DNA of 64,000 nt from Chryseobacterium camelliae (GCF_030818575.1 NZ_JAUTAL010000001.1:2976001-3040000), one strand, 5' to 3'. Shown: positions 24,718-33,173, counted from the stretch's first letter. Translations and numbers: made by a program. The notes: generated by a model not told the origin, from the letters alone.

Positions 24718-25262
24718 TAGATTCAACTAGCTTGTTAAATTGCTTATCATTAAGTTTAGTACTCTTATTGTTTATCGACACTGTAAGTTGTCGAGTAGTT
24801 GTTTTTCCATTCTCGTCCTTTGTAGATGCCCATTCAAGACCTTCTATTTCTCTACCATCAACAACTCTATTCTCAGAAAAATTGTAATGAGATTGATAAG
24901 CGTACTTTTCACTTAACGGGTCTACATTAAAGAACCTGCCCAGTTCCGGAATGCTGTTTCGCCATTTAAAAGAGCTCCATCCGGTCTCAATCTGCTTTTC
25001 CTGTCCCTGGAAACCATAACGGTAATTATACTGCTGCGTCCATACCCAGCTGAAAGGATATTCCAGTCCAAAAGGGTAATAATTTGTTTCCCGGTCAGCT
25101 ATTACCGAGTTGTAGGCATCCCTGTAATACGCTACCCTTACATTGCCTACCTGGTCCAGGTAATTATAGACATAGCGGCTGTTCGCTACATCGTAGTAAC
25201 TTTCCCTTGTAGGAACACACTTAAAATTATCATCAACAGACTAAAAGCTACCATCCAGTTAA
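24700..25262 (-). pseudogene. Orphan Rhs tip E, truncated at both ends
   Basis: Reading leftward: a decayed piece of core (LDGSF, stop, SVDDNFKCVPTRESYYDV) and an intact core end (VYNYLDQVGNVRVAYYRDAY ... WRNSIPELGRFFNVDPLSEK). A toxin-side segment follows (EGLEWASTKDENGKTTTRQL and QFNKLVESIKKDFS), which breaks off at the junction with the receptor stub. The frame from the core to the junction has no ATG, and the first alternative start is close to the end, so it is not independently expressed. The missing toxin end means the type cannot be named. No immunity gene follows it. Confidence 0.7.
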
Positions 25263-25281
25263 TCTTTTAGAGATACTATTA

Positions 25282-25839
25282 CTACAAATCTATATTCTCT
25301 CTATTTAGGTCCCAGAAGTCGCATTCTCCATTCTCTAAGATATCTTCAAACTTAGACCATCCATGTTTTACTATAAAATCCTTTTCCTCTTTATAAATTG
25401 GAAACAGCCAAGCAAAAACAGTATCTGGATTTGTACCTTTTAGCACAGCAAAATTTTCGTCAAAAAACACGGGTATGCTAACATATAATGACGTTAGAGA
25501 GCTATCTTCTAGAATACTTTCCGGTATATCAATAATCTGACCACGTAAAGGAAACTTATGTTTATCGATTATTTTATTCGCTACATAAAATAAAAGGTCA
25601 GTTACTCGCTCACTTTCCTGCTCAGTATAAATACTAAATAGGATTTCGATTCTTACATTTTTATCATCTTTAATGGCAAGTACATGATTGCTTAACCCTA
25701 AAGATGTATATGTTGTAACATTCTCAATAGGTAGATCTCTAAACTTTGCAAATAGAAATTTTTGGTCTTTCTCATGGCTTATTGATTCTCCTTTAGTGAT
25801 TACACCTAAGTATTTCTCTATGTGTTTTATTAATTCCAT
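25282..25839 (-). CDS. Suppressor-of-fused (SUFU)-like immunity protein
   Basis: A 185-residue cytoplasmic protein resembling the SUFU-domain immunity family. It has ENVTTYTSLGLSNHVLAI near residues 38-55 and DTVFAWLFPIYKEEKDFIVK near 140-160, followed by HGWSKFEDILE. SUFU-like proteins are common immunity proteins in bacterial polymorphic toxin loci. It lies between tip E and the left copy of the duplicated cassette. Its cognate toxin is not obvious: it could have belonged to the truncated tip E or to a lost tip. It is more AT-rich than the Rhs core. Confidence 0.65.
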   Translation of the reverse strand: MELIKHIEKYLGVITKGESISHEKDQKFLFAKFRDLPIENVTTYTSLGLSNHVLAIKDDKNVRIEILFSIYTEQESERVTDLLFYVANKIIDKHKFPLRGQIIDIPESILEDSSLTSLYVSIPVFFDENFAVLKGTNPDTVFAWLFPIYKEEKDFIVKHGWSKFEDILENGECDFWDLNRENIDL

Positions 25840-25899
25840 TATTTATCAACTATCTTTGGAAATACGAAAAATATTGTGTGACAGTGCAATTATTCAGAA

Positions 25900-26349
25900 C
25901 TAATAGTCATGTTCTAAGCAAGATTCCTCATAAGTCCAAATTTCTTTTTCCTCTCCCTGATCTAGGTATTTTTTAATAGGAGAATAATTAATCTGTTTTG
26001 GAATATTTACTGCAACAATATTGCGTTGTCGCAATATTTTTGATTCACATTTATTATCTTCTAACCATATTTTTACTGGGTCTACATCTTCATCTCTATA
26101 TACCAATATGTGTACAGTAGAATTACCAGATGCCAAAACAAGGTTTTCAAAATAATAACGTTCTTCATCAATATCATACTCGACCTCGATTATATCTCCC
26201 AATGAAACATTTTTGACGATAGCCGGGATATTAGCAATCTTATAGTTATTATTATCTACAATGTCACACCACATTGTTTCTGTTTCGTATTGATCGTCTC
26301 CTACTTTTTGTACAAAGGCTACTTTTATACTTTTAATTTCGTTTTCCAT
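25900..26349 (-). CDS. DUF4265 immunity-like protein (left copy)
   Basis: A 149-residue cytoplasmic protein with the DUF4265 layout: YKIANIPAIVKNVSLGDIIE near 36-55, a central GNSTVHILVYRDEDVD, and the terminal YEESCLEHDY. It differs from the right copy at three residues (L/F, K/E, I/V). A second DUF4265 paralogue follows the full-length Rhs gene, which supports an immunity role for the family here. It is the second immunity-like gene of its cassette, after the DUF3805-like gene. Confidence 0.75.
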   Translation of the reverse strand: MENEIKSIKVAFVQKVGDDQYETETMWCDIVDNNNYKIANIPAIVKNVSLGDIIEVEYDIDEERYYFENLVLASGNSTVHILVYRDEDVDPVKIWLEDNKCESKILRQRNIVAVNIPKQINYSPIKKYLDQGEEKEIWTYEESCLEHDY

Positions 26350-26468
26350 ATTTAATTGATTATGGATTCTGTAACAGGTTGTACATTTAAAGGGATTACA
26401 ATAGTTCTAATATTATATATCTCTTTCCTGATATTTTTAAATTTTTTATCCTTTAATTCTAGCTTTCG

Positions 26469-26888
26469 TTATACAAAATTCAGATTCTCTATAATTGTCA
26501 GCACTTCGCGTTTTTCAATAATAATTTTTTCCTGTTCTTCCGTGTCAACGTCAATAGTGTAGCTACAATAGATGATTTTATCATTTTTGGCAAAAATCCA
26601 ATTATAGATGATCAGATCGTCATCTTCATCAAGCGATTTGTAATATAAATATTCATTTTGAGCACTATTTAATTTAATTTCTCCTCCATACTCTCGCTGA
26701 CGATTACGTAAAAACTGATCAGCATCAAAATTTCCTTTGCCTTCCAATAATAGCGGAGTAATTCTAAAACTTCCTGTATCTTCAGTATAAAATAAGTAGG
26801 TACCTTCATCTTCTTCAATTTGGATCATGCTAGAAGGATATTCAAATGATAGCCAACCTTGATTGGATTTAAATTTTTTATAATTCAT
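26469..26888 (-). CDS. DUF3805-like immunity protein (left copy)
   Basis: A 139-residue cytoplasmic protein beginning MNYKKFKSNQGWLSFEYPSS, with a DcrB/DUF3805-like pattern (SFRITPLLLEGKG, IIYCSYTIDVDTEEQEKIII). It lies 10 bases after the toxin stop and is the likely cognate immunity protein. It differs from the right copy at a single residue (A/T near position 55). The family assignment is from memory of its N-terminal pattern and is moderately sure. Confidence 0.7.
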   Translation of the reverse strand: MNYKKFKSNQGWLSFEYPSSMIQIEEDEGTYLFYTEDTGSFRITPLLLEGKGNFDADQFLRNRQREYGGEIKLNSAQNEYLYYKSLDEDDDLIIYNWIFAKNDKIIYCSYTIDVDTEEQEKIIIEKREVLTIIENLNFV

Positions 26889-26898
26889 AATATTATTT

Positions 26899-27435
26899 TT
26901 AGTTTCCTCCTACAGGATGAGTTTCGTTAGGAATGTTTAATCTTTTATATTCCGCTTCACGTTTTTTATTTCTGGCACTGTTAGGCTTTCTTTCTGCCTC
27001 ATAGATTTGCTCTGTCTCTTGGGTTTCGCGGTTAACTACTTGAACATCTGGACGTCTATTTGAACCCTCTTTTTTAATCTTTTTTTCAGTGACAACATCC
27101 TTATCGGGATGTTCTGCTCTAGCCTTTTCTTCAAGTTCTTTTACTTTGGCTTGATGATCTGGCTTTCCCTTTGCGCCATTTGGATTTCTAACTATCTTAC
27201 TGTCACTATTTCCGTTTTCTTTTTTGCTCTCACCTTCACTGTTTAACACTCTTTCAGTTAGCGCTACTCCCGCTACAATACTCCCTTTAATAATATTGTA
27301 ATTATTGCCCGCAATTCTTACTAACCCATTATAGTTGCTGATCGCATTGCTTTTGGCCGTTTCATAAATTCCTGCCTGGCTTCGGCTTCCGGCCGCTGCT
27401 GATGTGTATGTTATAACACCAAATGGCGTATACAA
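26899..27435 (-). CDS. Orphan Rhs tip A' toxin (left copy)
   Basis: A toxin tip of 178 residues from the first possible start, a TTG. The frame actually runs in from the Rhs core stub upstream (WRNSIPELGRFFNIDPLSEQ ... EGLEKQYVLYTPFGV) with no earlier start codon, so it is a silent tip. The C-terminal domain has EKKIKKEGSNRRPDVQVVN, EQIYEAERKPNSARNKKRE and RLNIPNETH. The D...E-x-R arrangement suggests a restriction-endonuclease-like nuclease; that is a guess. It differs from the right copy at two residues. Two immunity-like genes follow. Confidence 0.65.
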   Translation of the reverse strand: MYTPFGVITYTSAAAGSRSQAGIYETAKSNAISNYNGLVRIAGNNYNIIKGSIVAGVALTERVLNSEGESKKENGNSDSKIVRNPNGAKGKPDHQAKVKELEEKARAEHPDKDVVTEKKIKKEGSNRRPDVQVVNRETQETEQIYEAERKPNSARNKKREAEYKRLNIPNETHPVGGN

Positions 27436-27594
27436 AACATATTGCTTTTCAAGACCTTCAAGTTCCCTGTGGGCTACAACCGCATTCTCAGAGAAATTAT
27501 AATGGGATTGATAAGCATACTGCTCGCTTAACGGGTCTATGTTAAAAAACCTGCCCAGTTCCGGAATGCTGTTTCGCCATTGGAAAGAACTCTA
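27436..27594 (-). pseudogene. Rhs core stub of tip A'
   Basis: About 50 codons of the Rhs core end (RNSIPELGRFFNIDPLSEQY, then AYQSHYNFSENAVVAHRELE) in frame with the toxin downstream. It starts abruptly in the middle of the WSSFKW segment and has no start codon or promoter-like sequence. Confidence 0.7.
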
Positions 27595-27688
27595 CCCCGC
27601 TAAAAGTCGTGGTATCACTCTGAAAACTAAAGCTACTTAGGTATCCTCCACTTTTAGATATTCTATAGGTACCTTCTTTAAATCACTC

Positions 27689-28432
27689 TCAGGATAACTT
27701 ATAAGAAAGTATCCTCTTTATCTCCTTATTTCCAATGATCTCAGCTTTGCAATTGTTTGAATAAAGATCATCAATACTGATTTTTATTCGGGGACTATCA
27801 GACTTATCAGTAATAATTATATCTCCGTTTGCAATCTTTATATCTTTGAACATTTTATCAAATAGAACTTCATCAGGCTCTGTTTTGATAATTGCTTTAT
27901 TAAAGATTTCCTTTTTATCAGATAGTTGATTGATGATTGCAGTTAGTTGAAAGAAGTTTGTATTAAAATCACAAACTAGCTTAATTTCAAGATTCTGTTC
28001 TTTAAACTTTTTCGTTTTGTGTAGCCACTCATTCTTACAACCACCATCTTCAAAATTTCTTAAAATTTCTAATAAGCTTTCTAAAGGTAATTTTTTGAAT
28101 TTAGAAGCCTTTACGAATCCTTTTTGAAATAGTTCTATATAATATTGACAATCATCGGTACCTCGAATTTTTTCGTATTTATTACGATCAAATGGAAGAT
28201 AAGTTTGTAAAACATCTATTGGCACAATGTCAGTTTCCTTTAATTTATCTTCCGTTAGTGCGATTGTAATCATGTTGAAAGTTCCATCTGTTTGAAATTT
28301 GATTTTTCTTACCTCCTTTGATAAATAATTTGATATAAATCTCGTGTTGAGTTGAAATTGATATCGCAATTTGTTATCTCTTTCAATATATGTATTATAA
28401 TCTAATCCTATAGCTATATATCTTAAATTCAT
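27689..28432 (-). CDS. Putative immunity protein of tip D
   Basis: A 247-residue cytoplasmic protein, rich in lysine, isoleucine and asparagine, with no signal peptide or membrane helix. It has no family that can be named. It begins 1 base after the toxin's stop codon, in the position of an immunity gene. Visible segments include FQTDGTFNMITIALTEDKLK and ISIDDLYSNNCKAEIIGNKE. Immunity to the preceding nuclease-like tip is inferred from position alone. Confidence 0.65.
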   Translation of the reverse strand: MNLRYIAIGLDYNTYIERDNKLRYQFQLNTRFISNYLSKEVRKIKFQTDGTFNMITIALTEDKLKETDIVPIDVLQTYLPFDRNKYEKIRGTDDCQYYIELFQKGFVKASKFKKLPLESLLEILRNFEDGGCKNEWLHKTKKFKEQNLEIKLVCDFNTNFFQLTAIINQLSDKKEIFNKAIIKTEPDEVLFDKMFKDIKIANGDIIITDKSDSPRIKISIDDLYSNNCKAEIIGNKEIKRILSYKLS

Positions 28433-28433
28433 A

Positions 28434-29126
28434 TTATGGTCTTTTATGATAATTTGGGTCTAATGTTGCTCTGTTTTTTTCCGCGTTCGCTACTTCAGCT
28501 TCAAGGATATTTTTTCTCGCATTTGGTCCGGCAGGCTCTTTCTTTATAACTCTGGAATCAACTATTTTTTTTCCTGCTTTTTTATTAATTCTATTAACCT
28601 GACTTGTAGCTCGATACGACTTTCCGGATTTCGAAATTTTCCCTCCGCTAACACCAGTTTTTATGACATCTCCATTTGATTTTCTAAATATTTCGTAAAG
28701 GTGTTGAGCCTTGGTACTAGATTTAGAATTTCCATTTGTAGCCTTTAAGGTTGTTTTAACTTCTTCAAATGTTCTTAAAATTGATGCTTTGCCACCTTGA
28801 GCCGTTAGCATTCCTTCTGGTCCTCCAGCAGCTGCCATACCAATTGTTGCTAAATCACCAATCGTATTGACAATTTTTTCGCGTCGGGTTTCCCTTGGAA
28901 CGCCAGTAACAAGATTTAAATATCCGTTTTGATCGACTTCATATTTATTTCTAATCCTATCACTAAATAGGACATTATAAGCCCTCGCACTTAAATTTGA
29001 TACGGACGATCTCACACTATTAATCCCACCACCAATCATTTCACCGAACTCCATCGGGTCATCAGGAAGACTAACTTCTGTTACTTTTTTAGGCTCTAGG
29101 CCTTCAAGTTCACGAGAATCCACCAC
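28434..29126 (-). CDS. Orphan Rhs tip D: pre-toxin linker plus GIY-YIG/URI-like nuclease
   Basis: The frame starts only at a GTG within the core, so the true product is part of an Rhs protein. Residues 1-115 are the linker shared with the full-length Rhs and with tip B (EGLEPKKVTEVSLPDDP, EMIGGGIN, GYLNLVTGVP, TIGDLATIG, GPEGMLTAQG). The toxin domain from about 140 has HLYEIFRKSNGDVIKTGVSG, SYRATSQVNRINKKAG and ends LDPNYHKRP. This recalls URI/GIY-YIG-type nuclease toxins, with moderate confidence. A putative immunity gene follows by 1 base. Confidence 0.65.
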   Translation of the reverse strand: MVDSRELEGLEPKKVTEVSLPDDPMEFGEMIGGGINSVRSSVSNLSARAYNVLFSDRIRNKYEVDQNGYLNLVTGVPRETRREKIVNTIGDLATIGMAAAGGPEGMLTAQGGKASILRTFEEVKTTLKATNGNSKSSTKAQHLYEIFRKSNGDVIKTGVSGGKISKSGKSYRATSQVNRINKKAGKKIVDSRVIKKEPAGPNARKNILEAEVANAEKNRATLDPNYHKRP

Positions 29127-29417
29127 TCTGTTACCGCTGAACGCATAAACAGACCAATCATGGTAATCTTCAGAAAGTGGATCTACATTAAAGAACCTGC
29201 CCAGTTCCGGAATGCTGTTTCGCCATTTAAAAGAACTCCATCCGGTCTCAATCTGCTTTTCCTGTCCCTGGAAACCGTATCGGTAATTATACTGCTGCGA
29301 CCATACCCAGCTGAAAGGATATTCCAGTCCAAAAGGGTAATAATTCGTTTCCCGGTCAGCTATTACCGAGTTGTAGGCATCCCTGTAATAGGCTACCCTT
29401 ACATTGCCTACTAGAAT
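29127..29417 (-). pseudogene. Rhs core stub of tip D
   Basis: About 95 codons of core (NVRVAYYRDAYNSVIADRET, NYRYGFQGQEKQIETG, RFFNVDPLSEDYHDW), open and in frame with the tip D toxin but without a start codon. Homology begins abruptly near 29,417 inside the VGNVRV motif. Confidence 0.75.
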
Positions 29418-29476
29418 TTAAATGTTGGTGACTAGCATTGAAAACTTCAATTAAACGAAATTGATCAAATCACATA

Positions 29477-29845
29477 TTAGTATTTGACATTTTTCATTAT
29501 GATATCAACACTATTCCCTCTTATTTCATATTTATAAACTAATTCGTACCAATCTTTTCCGTTAGAAGTATTATAAATTATAATTACATCACCAACGTTC
29601 TTTATAGTTGCGTTTACACATACTGCACCAAATTTGGTTGTTTCGTGTTCAAAATCTTTGACAATTGTTTCAATCAAAAAACTTTTCATCTTATCAGAAT
29701 CCATCGAATCGTCATAAGTTGCCAAGTCAATCCACTCTCCATTTTTGAAAATTAATCCAAATGGAGCAAACTCCTTTAACTCTTCCAAGAACTTTGTTGC
29801 TGTTTCAACAATTTTTTGAATTCCTGTTAAATCTATTTCCGTCAT
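29477..29845 (-). CDS. Hypothetical immunity-like protein left behind at tip C
   Basis: A 122-residue cytoplasmic protein with an acidic, lysine-containing helical N-terminus (TGIQKIVETATKFLEELKEF) and a beta-rich C-terminal half ending VDIIMKNVKY. No family is recognised. It follows a Rhs core stub whose frame ends at a stop soon after the core, with no toxin domain between. It therefore looks like an immunity gene that outlived its toxin. Its start is an ATG with an AT-rich leader. Confidence 0.6.
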   Translation of the reverse strand: MTEIDLTGIQKIVETATKFLEELKEFAPFGLIFKNGEWIDLATYDDSMDSDKMKSFLIETIVKDFEHETTKFGAVCVNATIKNVGDVIIIYNTSNGKDWYELVYKYEIRGNSVDIIMKNVKY

Positions 29846-29866
29846 AATATTTTCTTATATACAATT

Positions 29867-30195
29867 AGGTACTTTTCTCTCTGCCATCAACAATGCGATT
29901 TTCACAAAAATTGTAGTGAGATTGATAAGCTTACTTTTCACTTAATGGATCTACACTAAAGAACCTGCCCAGTTCCGGGATGCTGTTTCGCCATTTAAAA
30001 GCGCTCCATCCGGTTTCAATCTGCTTTTCCTGGCCCTGGAAACCATAATGGTATAAATACTGCTGTGGCCATACTCCGCTCTCAGGATATTCCAACCCAA
30101 AAGGATAATAATCGGTAACACGGTCAAGAACTGATGCATTAAAACCATTCTTGTAATAGGCTATCATTATGTTGCTTAAATGACCGTAAAAATTA
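29867..30195 (-). pseudogene. Orphan Rhs tip C: core stub without a toxin
   Basis: Core sequence from VYNFYGHLSNIMIAYYKNGF through QYLYHYGFQGQEKQIETGWS and RFFSVDPLSEK, then an in-frame TAA followed by decayed sequence (AYQSHYNFCENRIVDGRE) and another stop. This core (NGFNASVLDRVTDYYPFG) is noticeably different from the other stubs, so it derives from a different Rhs lineage. An ATG inside it would give only 78 residues. Confidence 0.7.
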
Positions 30196-30348
30196 TAGAC
30201 TTATCGGTTGAAACTCATTAAAAAACTTCGTTAGTTAATAGCATATGCGCTCTTCCCTCAGGAGTGCCATGAGGTTGATTAATAGCTAATCTACATAATG
30301 AAAAATATTTTACCCTTGGAACATTGTTCCTCCAATATCAAAGTTTAA

Positions 30349-30735
30349 CTATTCATATTGCTCTGCTTCGTTTTGTAAATCAACGCCTAAATCTTTAGGT
30401 GATATCACTGAACCTTTCTCTTCAGGAGTTAAAAAAATATTTACTAGAGTATTATCGTTTGTCATTCCAGGAATCCATTTTTCGAAAAAATCATTTAAGG
30501 AGATTTCTTTAGGTTTAAAACCTTCCCATTGATCTATAGCACATAATTCCGCAAACTCTTTTTCTGGCCATAGTGGTAAAACCTGCCTGCCCTCATTATC
30601 CCCTAGTAAAGCCCAGCCATTATCATCTAATCCCCACAGCACTTCAAAATCAGCTACTTTTCTAATAAAGTAGTCATATCTCTCATTTTCAGACATTCTT
30701 AGAATGTTCCCAATTTTTTTATTAATATCCGCCAT
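30349..30735 (-). CDS. DUF2750 immunity protein of tip B
   Basis: A 128-residue cytoplasmic protein of the DUF2750 family. It has NERYDYFIRKVADFEVLWGL near 17-36, GWALLGDNEGRQVLPLWPEK near 40-59, and FEKWIPGM near 84-91. The start codon overlaps the end of the tip B toxin by 14 bases, the arrangement expected of a toxin/immunity pair. DUF2750 proteins are often found next to nuclease toxins, so an immunity role is a reasonable inference. Confidence 0.75.
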   Translation of the reverse strand: MADINKKIGNILRMSENERYDYFIRKVADFEVLWGLDDNGWALLGDNEGRQVLPLWPEKEFAELCAIDQWEGFKPKEISLNDFFEKWIPGMTNDNTLVNIFLTPEEKGSVISPKDLGVDLQNEAEQYE

Positions 30736-31444
30736 ATTTATGTTCTAATTTATGTAAATCTGCATCTTGAAGTTTAGCATCTTTGTAGCTATTACCATCT
30801 TTAGCTCTTTTTCCTCGTGGATGAGCCAATTCCGTACCTCTTGTCCTCGAGTTTCGGGAATTTCTAGGATTACGAATTGTTTTTCTATTACCGGTTTTTA
30901 TATGCCTAATTTCATTCTTAATCCATCCTCTATTGAAGCGGCTGACTTTCATGTCACTTCCAAGTTCTCTTAGTCTCGCTTGCTTGCCGGACCTACCAGT
31001 TTTAGCCAAAGTTTTAGCTTCTTCTACTGTTCTCAAAATCGAAGCTTTGCCACCTTGCGCTGTTAACATCCCTTCTGGCCCTCCAACAGCTGCTAGGCCA
31101 ATCGTTGCTAAATCGCCAATTGTATTAACGATTTTTTCTCTACGGGTTTCCCTTGGAACACCAGTAACAAGATTTAAATATCCATTTTGATCAACTTCAT
31201 ATTTATTTCTAACCCTATCACTAATAAGGACATTATAGGCCCTTGCAGATAAATTGGAAACTGAAGACCTTAAACTATTGATCCCGCCGCCAATCATTTC
31301 AGCAAATTCCGTAGGATCATCAGGAAGACTAACTTCCGTTACTTTTTTAGGTTCTAAGCCTTCAAGTTCACGAGAATCGACTACTCTATTGCCACTGAAA
31401 GCATAAACGGACCAATCATGGTAATCCTCTGAAAGGGGATCCAC
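30722..31444 (-). CDS. Orphan Rhs tip B: pre-toxin linker plus Ntox8-like toxin
   Basis: The frame begins only at a GTG within the core (VDPLSEDYHDWSVYAFSG). Residues 20-135 are the linker shared with tip D and the full-length gene. From about 150 the toxin reads RLRELGSDMKVSRFNRGWIK, NRKTIRNPRNSRNS, TELAHPRGKRAKDGNSYKDA and KLQDADLHKLEHKYGGY. The His-rich AHxRG and DLHKLxHK motifs fit the polymorphic toxin type 8 (Ntox8) family, a predicted RNase. The DUF2750 gene overlaps its end. It is not expected to be exported without recombination onto a full Rhs. Confidence 0.7.
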   Translation of the reverse strand: MDPLSEDYHDWSVYAFSGNRVVDSRELEGLEPKKVTEVSLPDDPTEFAEMIGGGINSLRSSVSNLSARAYNVLISDRVRNKYEVDQNGYLNLVTGVPRETRREKIVNTIGDLATIGLAAVGGPEGMLTAQGGKASILRTVEEAKTLAKTGRSGKQARLRELGSDMKVSRFNRGWIKNEIRHIKTGNRKTIRNPRNSRNSRTRGTELAHPRGKRAKDGNSYKDAKLQDADLHKLEHKYGGY

Positions 31445-31619
31445 ATTAAAGAACCTACCCAGTTCCGGGATGCTGTTTCGCCATTTAAAAGAACTCCACC
31501 CGGTCTCAATCTGTTTTCCTGTCCCTGGAAACCGTATCGGTAATTATACTGCTGCGTCCACACCCAACTGAATGGATATTCCAGTCCAAAAGGGTAATAA
31601 TTCGTTTCCCGGTCAGCTG
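31445..31619 (-). pseudogene. Frameshifted Rhs core stub of tip B
   Basis: Core sequence ETNYYPFGLEYPFSWVWTQQ to KWRNSIPELGRFFNV. One T is missing near 31,515 compared with the other copies (CTGTTTTCC versus CTGCTTTTCC), which breaks the core frame before the toxin. It joins the duplicated cassette abruptly at 31,619/31,620. Confidence 0.7.
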
Positions 31620-31637
31620 CAGTGCAATTATTCAGAA

Positions 31638-32087
31638 TTAATAGTCATGTTCCAAGCAAGATTCCTCATAAGTCCAAATTTCTTTTTCCTCTCCCTGATC
31701 TAGGTATTTTTTAATAGGAGAATAATTAATCTGTTTTGGAATATTTACTGCAACAATATTGCGTTGTCGCAATACTTCTGATTCACATTTATTATCTTCT
31801 AACCATATTTTTACTGGGTCTACATCTTCATCTCTATATACGAATATATGTACAGTAGAATTACCAGATGCCAAAACAAGGTTTTCAAAATAATAACGTT
31901 CTTCATCAATATCATACTCGACCTCGATTATATCTCCCAATGAAACATTTTTGACGATAGCCGGGATATTAGCAATCTTATAGTTATTATTATCTACAAT
32001 GTCACACCACATTGTTTCTGTTTCGTATTGATCGTCTCCTACTTTTTGTACAAAGGCTACTTTTATACTTTTAATTTCGTTTTCCAT
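31638..32087 (-). CDS. DUF4265 immunity-like protein (right copy)
   Basis: The 149-residue DUF4265 protein of the right cassette, identical to the left copy except for three residues. It shows ANIPAIVKNVSLGDIIEVEY, GNSTVHIFVYRDED and a C-terminal YEESCLEHDY. It is a distant paralogue of the DUF4265 gene after the full-length Rhs. Two immunity-like genes for one toxin may mean that one protects against a toxin no longer present. Confidence 0.75.
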   Translation of the reverse strand: MENEIKSIKVAFVQKVGDDQYETETMWCDIVDNNNYKIANIPAIVKNVSLGDIIEVEYDIDEERYYFENLVLASGNSTVHIFVYRDEDVDPVKIWLEDNKCESEVLRQRNIVAVNIPKQINYSPIKKYLDQGEEKEIWTYEESCLEHDY

Positions 32088-32206
32088 ATTTAATTGATTA
32101 TGGATTCTGTTACAGGTTGTACATTTAAAGGGATTACAGTAGTTCTAATATTATATATCTCTTTCCTGATATTTTTAAATTTTTTATCCTTTAATTCTAG
32201 CTTTCG

Positions 32207-32626
32207 TTATACAAAATTCAGATTCTCTATAATTGTCAGCACTTCGCGTTTTTCAATAATAATTTTTTCCTGTTCTTCCGTGTCAACGTCAATAGTGTAG
32301 CTACAATAGATGATTTTATCATTTTTGGCAAAAATCCAATTATAGATGATCAGATCGTCATCTTCATCAAGCGATTTGTAATATAAATATTCATTTTGAG
32401 CACTATTTAATTTAATTTCTCCTCCATACTCTCGCTGACGATTACGTAAAAACTGATCAGTATCAAAATTTCCTTTGCCTTCCAATAATAGCGGAGTAAT
32501 TCTAAAACTTCCTGTATCTTCAGTATAAAATAAATAGGTACCTTCATCTTCTTCAATTTGGATCATGCTAGAAGGATATTCAAATGATAGCCAACCTTGA
32601 TTGGATTTAAATTTTTTATAATTCAT
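32207..32626 (-). CDS. DUF3805-like immunity protein (right copy)
   Basis: A 139-residue cytoplasmic protein, one residue different from the left copy. It begins 10 bases after the toxin stop, the normal place for the cognate immunity gene. Visible features are MIQIEEDEGTYLFYTEDTGS near 22-41 and RNRQREYGGEIKLNSAQNEY near 62-81. No membrane segment or signal peptide is seen. Confidence 0.7.
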   Translation of the reverse strand: MNYKKFKSNQGWLSFEYPSSMIQIEEDEGTYLFYTEDTGSFRITPLLLEGKGNFDTDQFLRNRQREYGGEIKLNSAQNEYLYYKSLDEDDDLIIYNWIFAKNDKIIYCSYTIDVDTEEQEKIIIEKREVLTIIENLNFV

Positions 32627-32636
32627 AATATTATTT

Positions 32637-33173
32637 TTAGTTTCCTCCTACAGGATGAGTTTCGTTAGGAATGTTTAATCTTTTATATTCCGCTTCACGT
32701 TTTTTATTTCTGGCACTGTTAGGCTTTCTTTCTGCCTCATAGATTTGCTCTGTCTCTTTGGTTTCGCGGTTAACTACTTGAACATCTGGACGTCTATTTG
32801 AACCCTCTTTTTTAATCTTTTTTTCAGTGACAACATCCTTATCGGGATGTTCTGCTCTAGCCTTTTCTTCAAGTTCTTTTACTTTGGCTTGATGATCTGG
32901 CTTTCCCTTTGCGCCATTTGGATTTCTAACTTTCTTACTGTCACTATTTCCGTTTTCTTTTTTGCTCTCACCTTCACTGTTTAACACTCTTTCAGTTAGC
33001 GCTACTCCCGCTACAATACTGCCTTTAATGATATTGTAATTATTGCCCGCAATTCTTACTAACCCATTATAGTTGCTGATTGCATTGCTTTTGGCCGTTT
33101 CATAAATTCCTGCCTGGCTTCGGCTTCCGGCCGCTGCTGATGTATAGGTAATAACACCAAATGGCGTATACAA
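32637..33173 (-). CDS. Orphan Rhs tip A toxin (right copy)
   Basis: A 178-residue tip from a TTG, in frame with the Rhs core stub just upstream (KYAYQSHYNFSENAVVAHRE, LEGLEKQYVLYTPFG). The first 60 residues (SAAAGSRSQAGIYETAKSNA) form a distinct pre-toxin segment unlike the linker of tips B and D. The C-terminal charged domain (NGAKGKPDHQAKVKELEEKA, RRPDVQVVNRETKETEQIY) is a putative nuclease. It lies about 260 bases beyond the immunity gene of the full-length Rhs, nearest of all tips to the expressed gene. Confidence 0.65.
   Translation of the reverse strand: MYTPFGVITYTSAAAGSRSQAGIYETAKSNAISNYNGLVRIAGNNYNIIKGSIVAGVALTERVLNSEGESKKENGNSDSKKVRNPNGAKGKPDHQAKVKELEEKARAEHPDKDVVTEKKIKKEGSNRRPDVQVVNRETKETEQIYEAERKPNSARNKKREAEYKRLNIPNETHPVGGN

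Larger units (their letters stand above)
25882..27594 (-). repeat. Left copy of a 1,713-bp toxin/immunity cassette duplication
   Basis: This segment matches 31620-33332 without any insertion or deletion (constant offset 5,738). Over the three genes it differs at only a handful of bases. In the Rhs core stub at its right end (about 27,440-27,594) the differences are clearly denser. Both copies begin at the same core position (GAGTTCTTT, minus strand). Each contains a core stub, a toxin gene, a DUF3805-like gene and a DUF4265 gene. Confidence 0.9.

Noticed and set aside
26356..26562. A 68-codon plus-strand hydrophobic frame that appears again at 32094-32300
   Set aside because: It occurs twice only because the whole cassette is duplicated; it runs antisense to the DUF3805-like gene and has no independent support.
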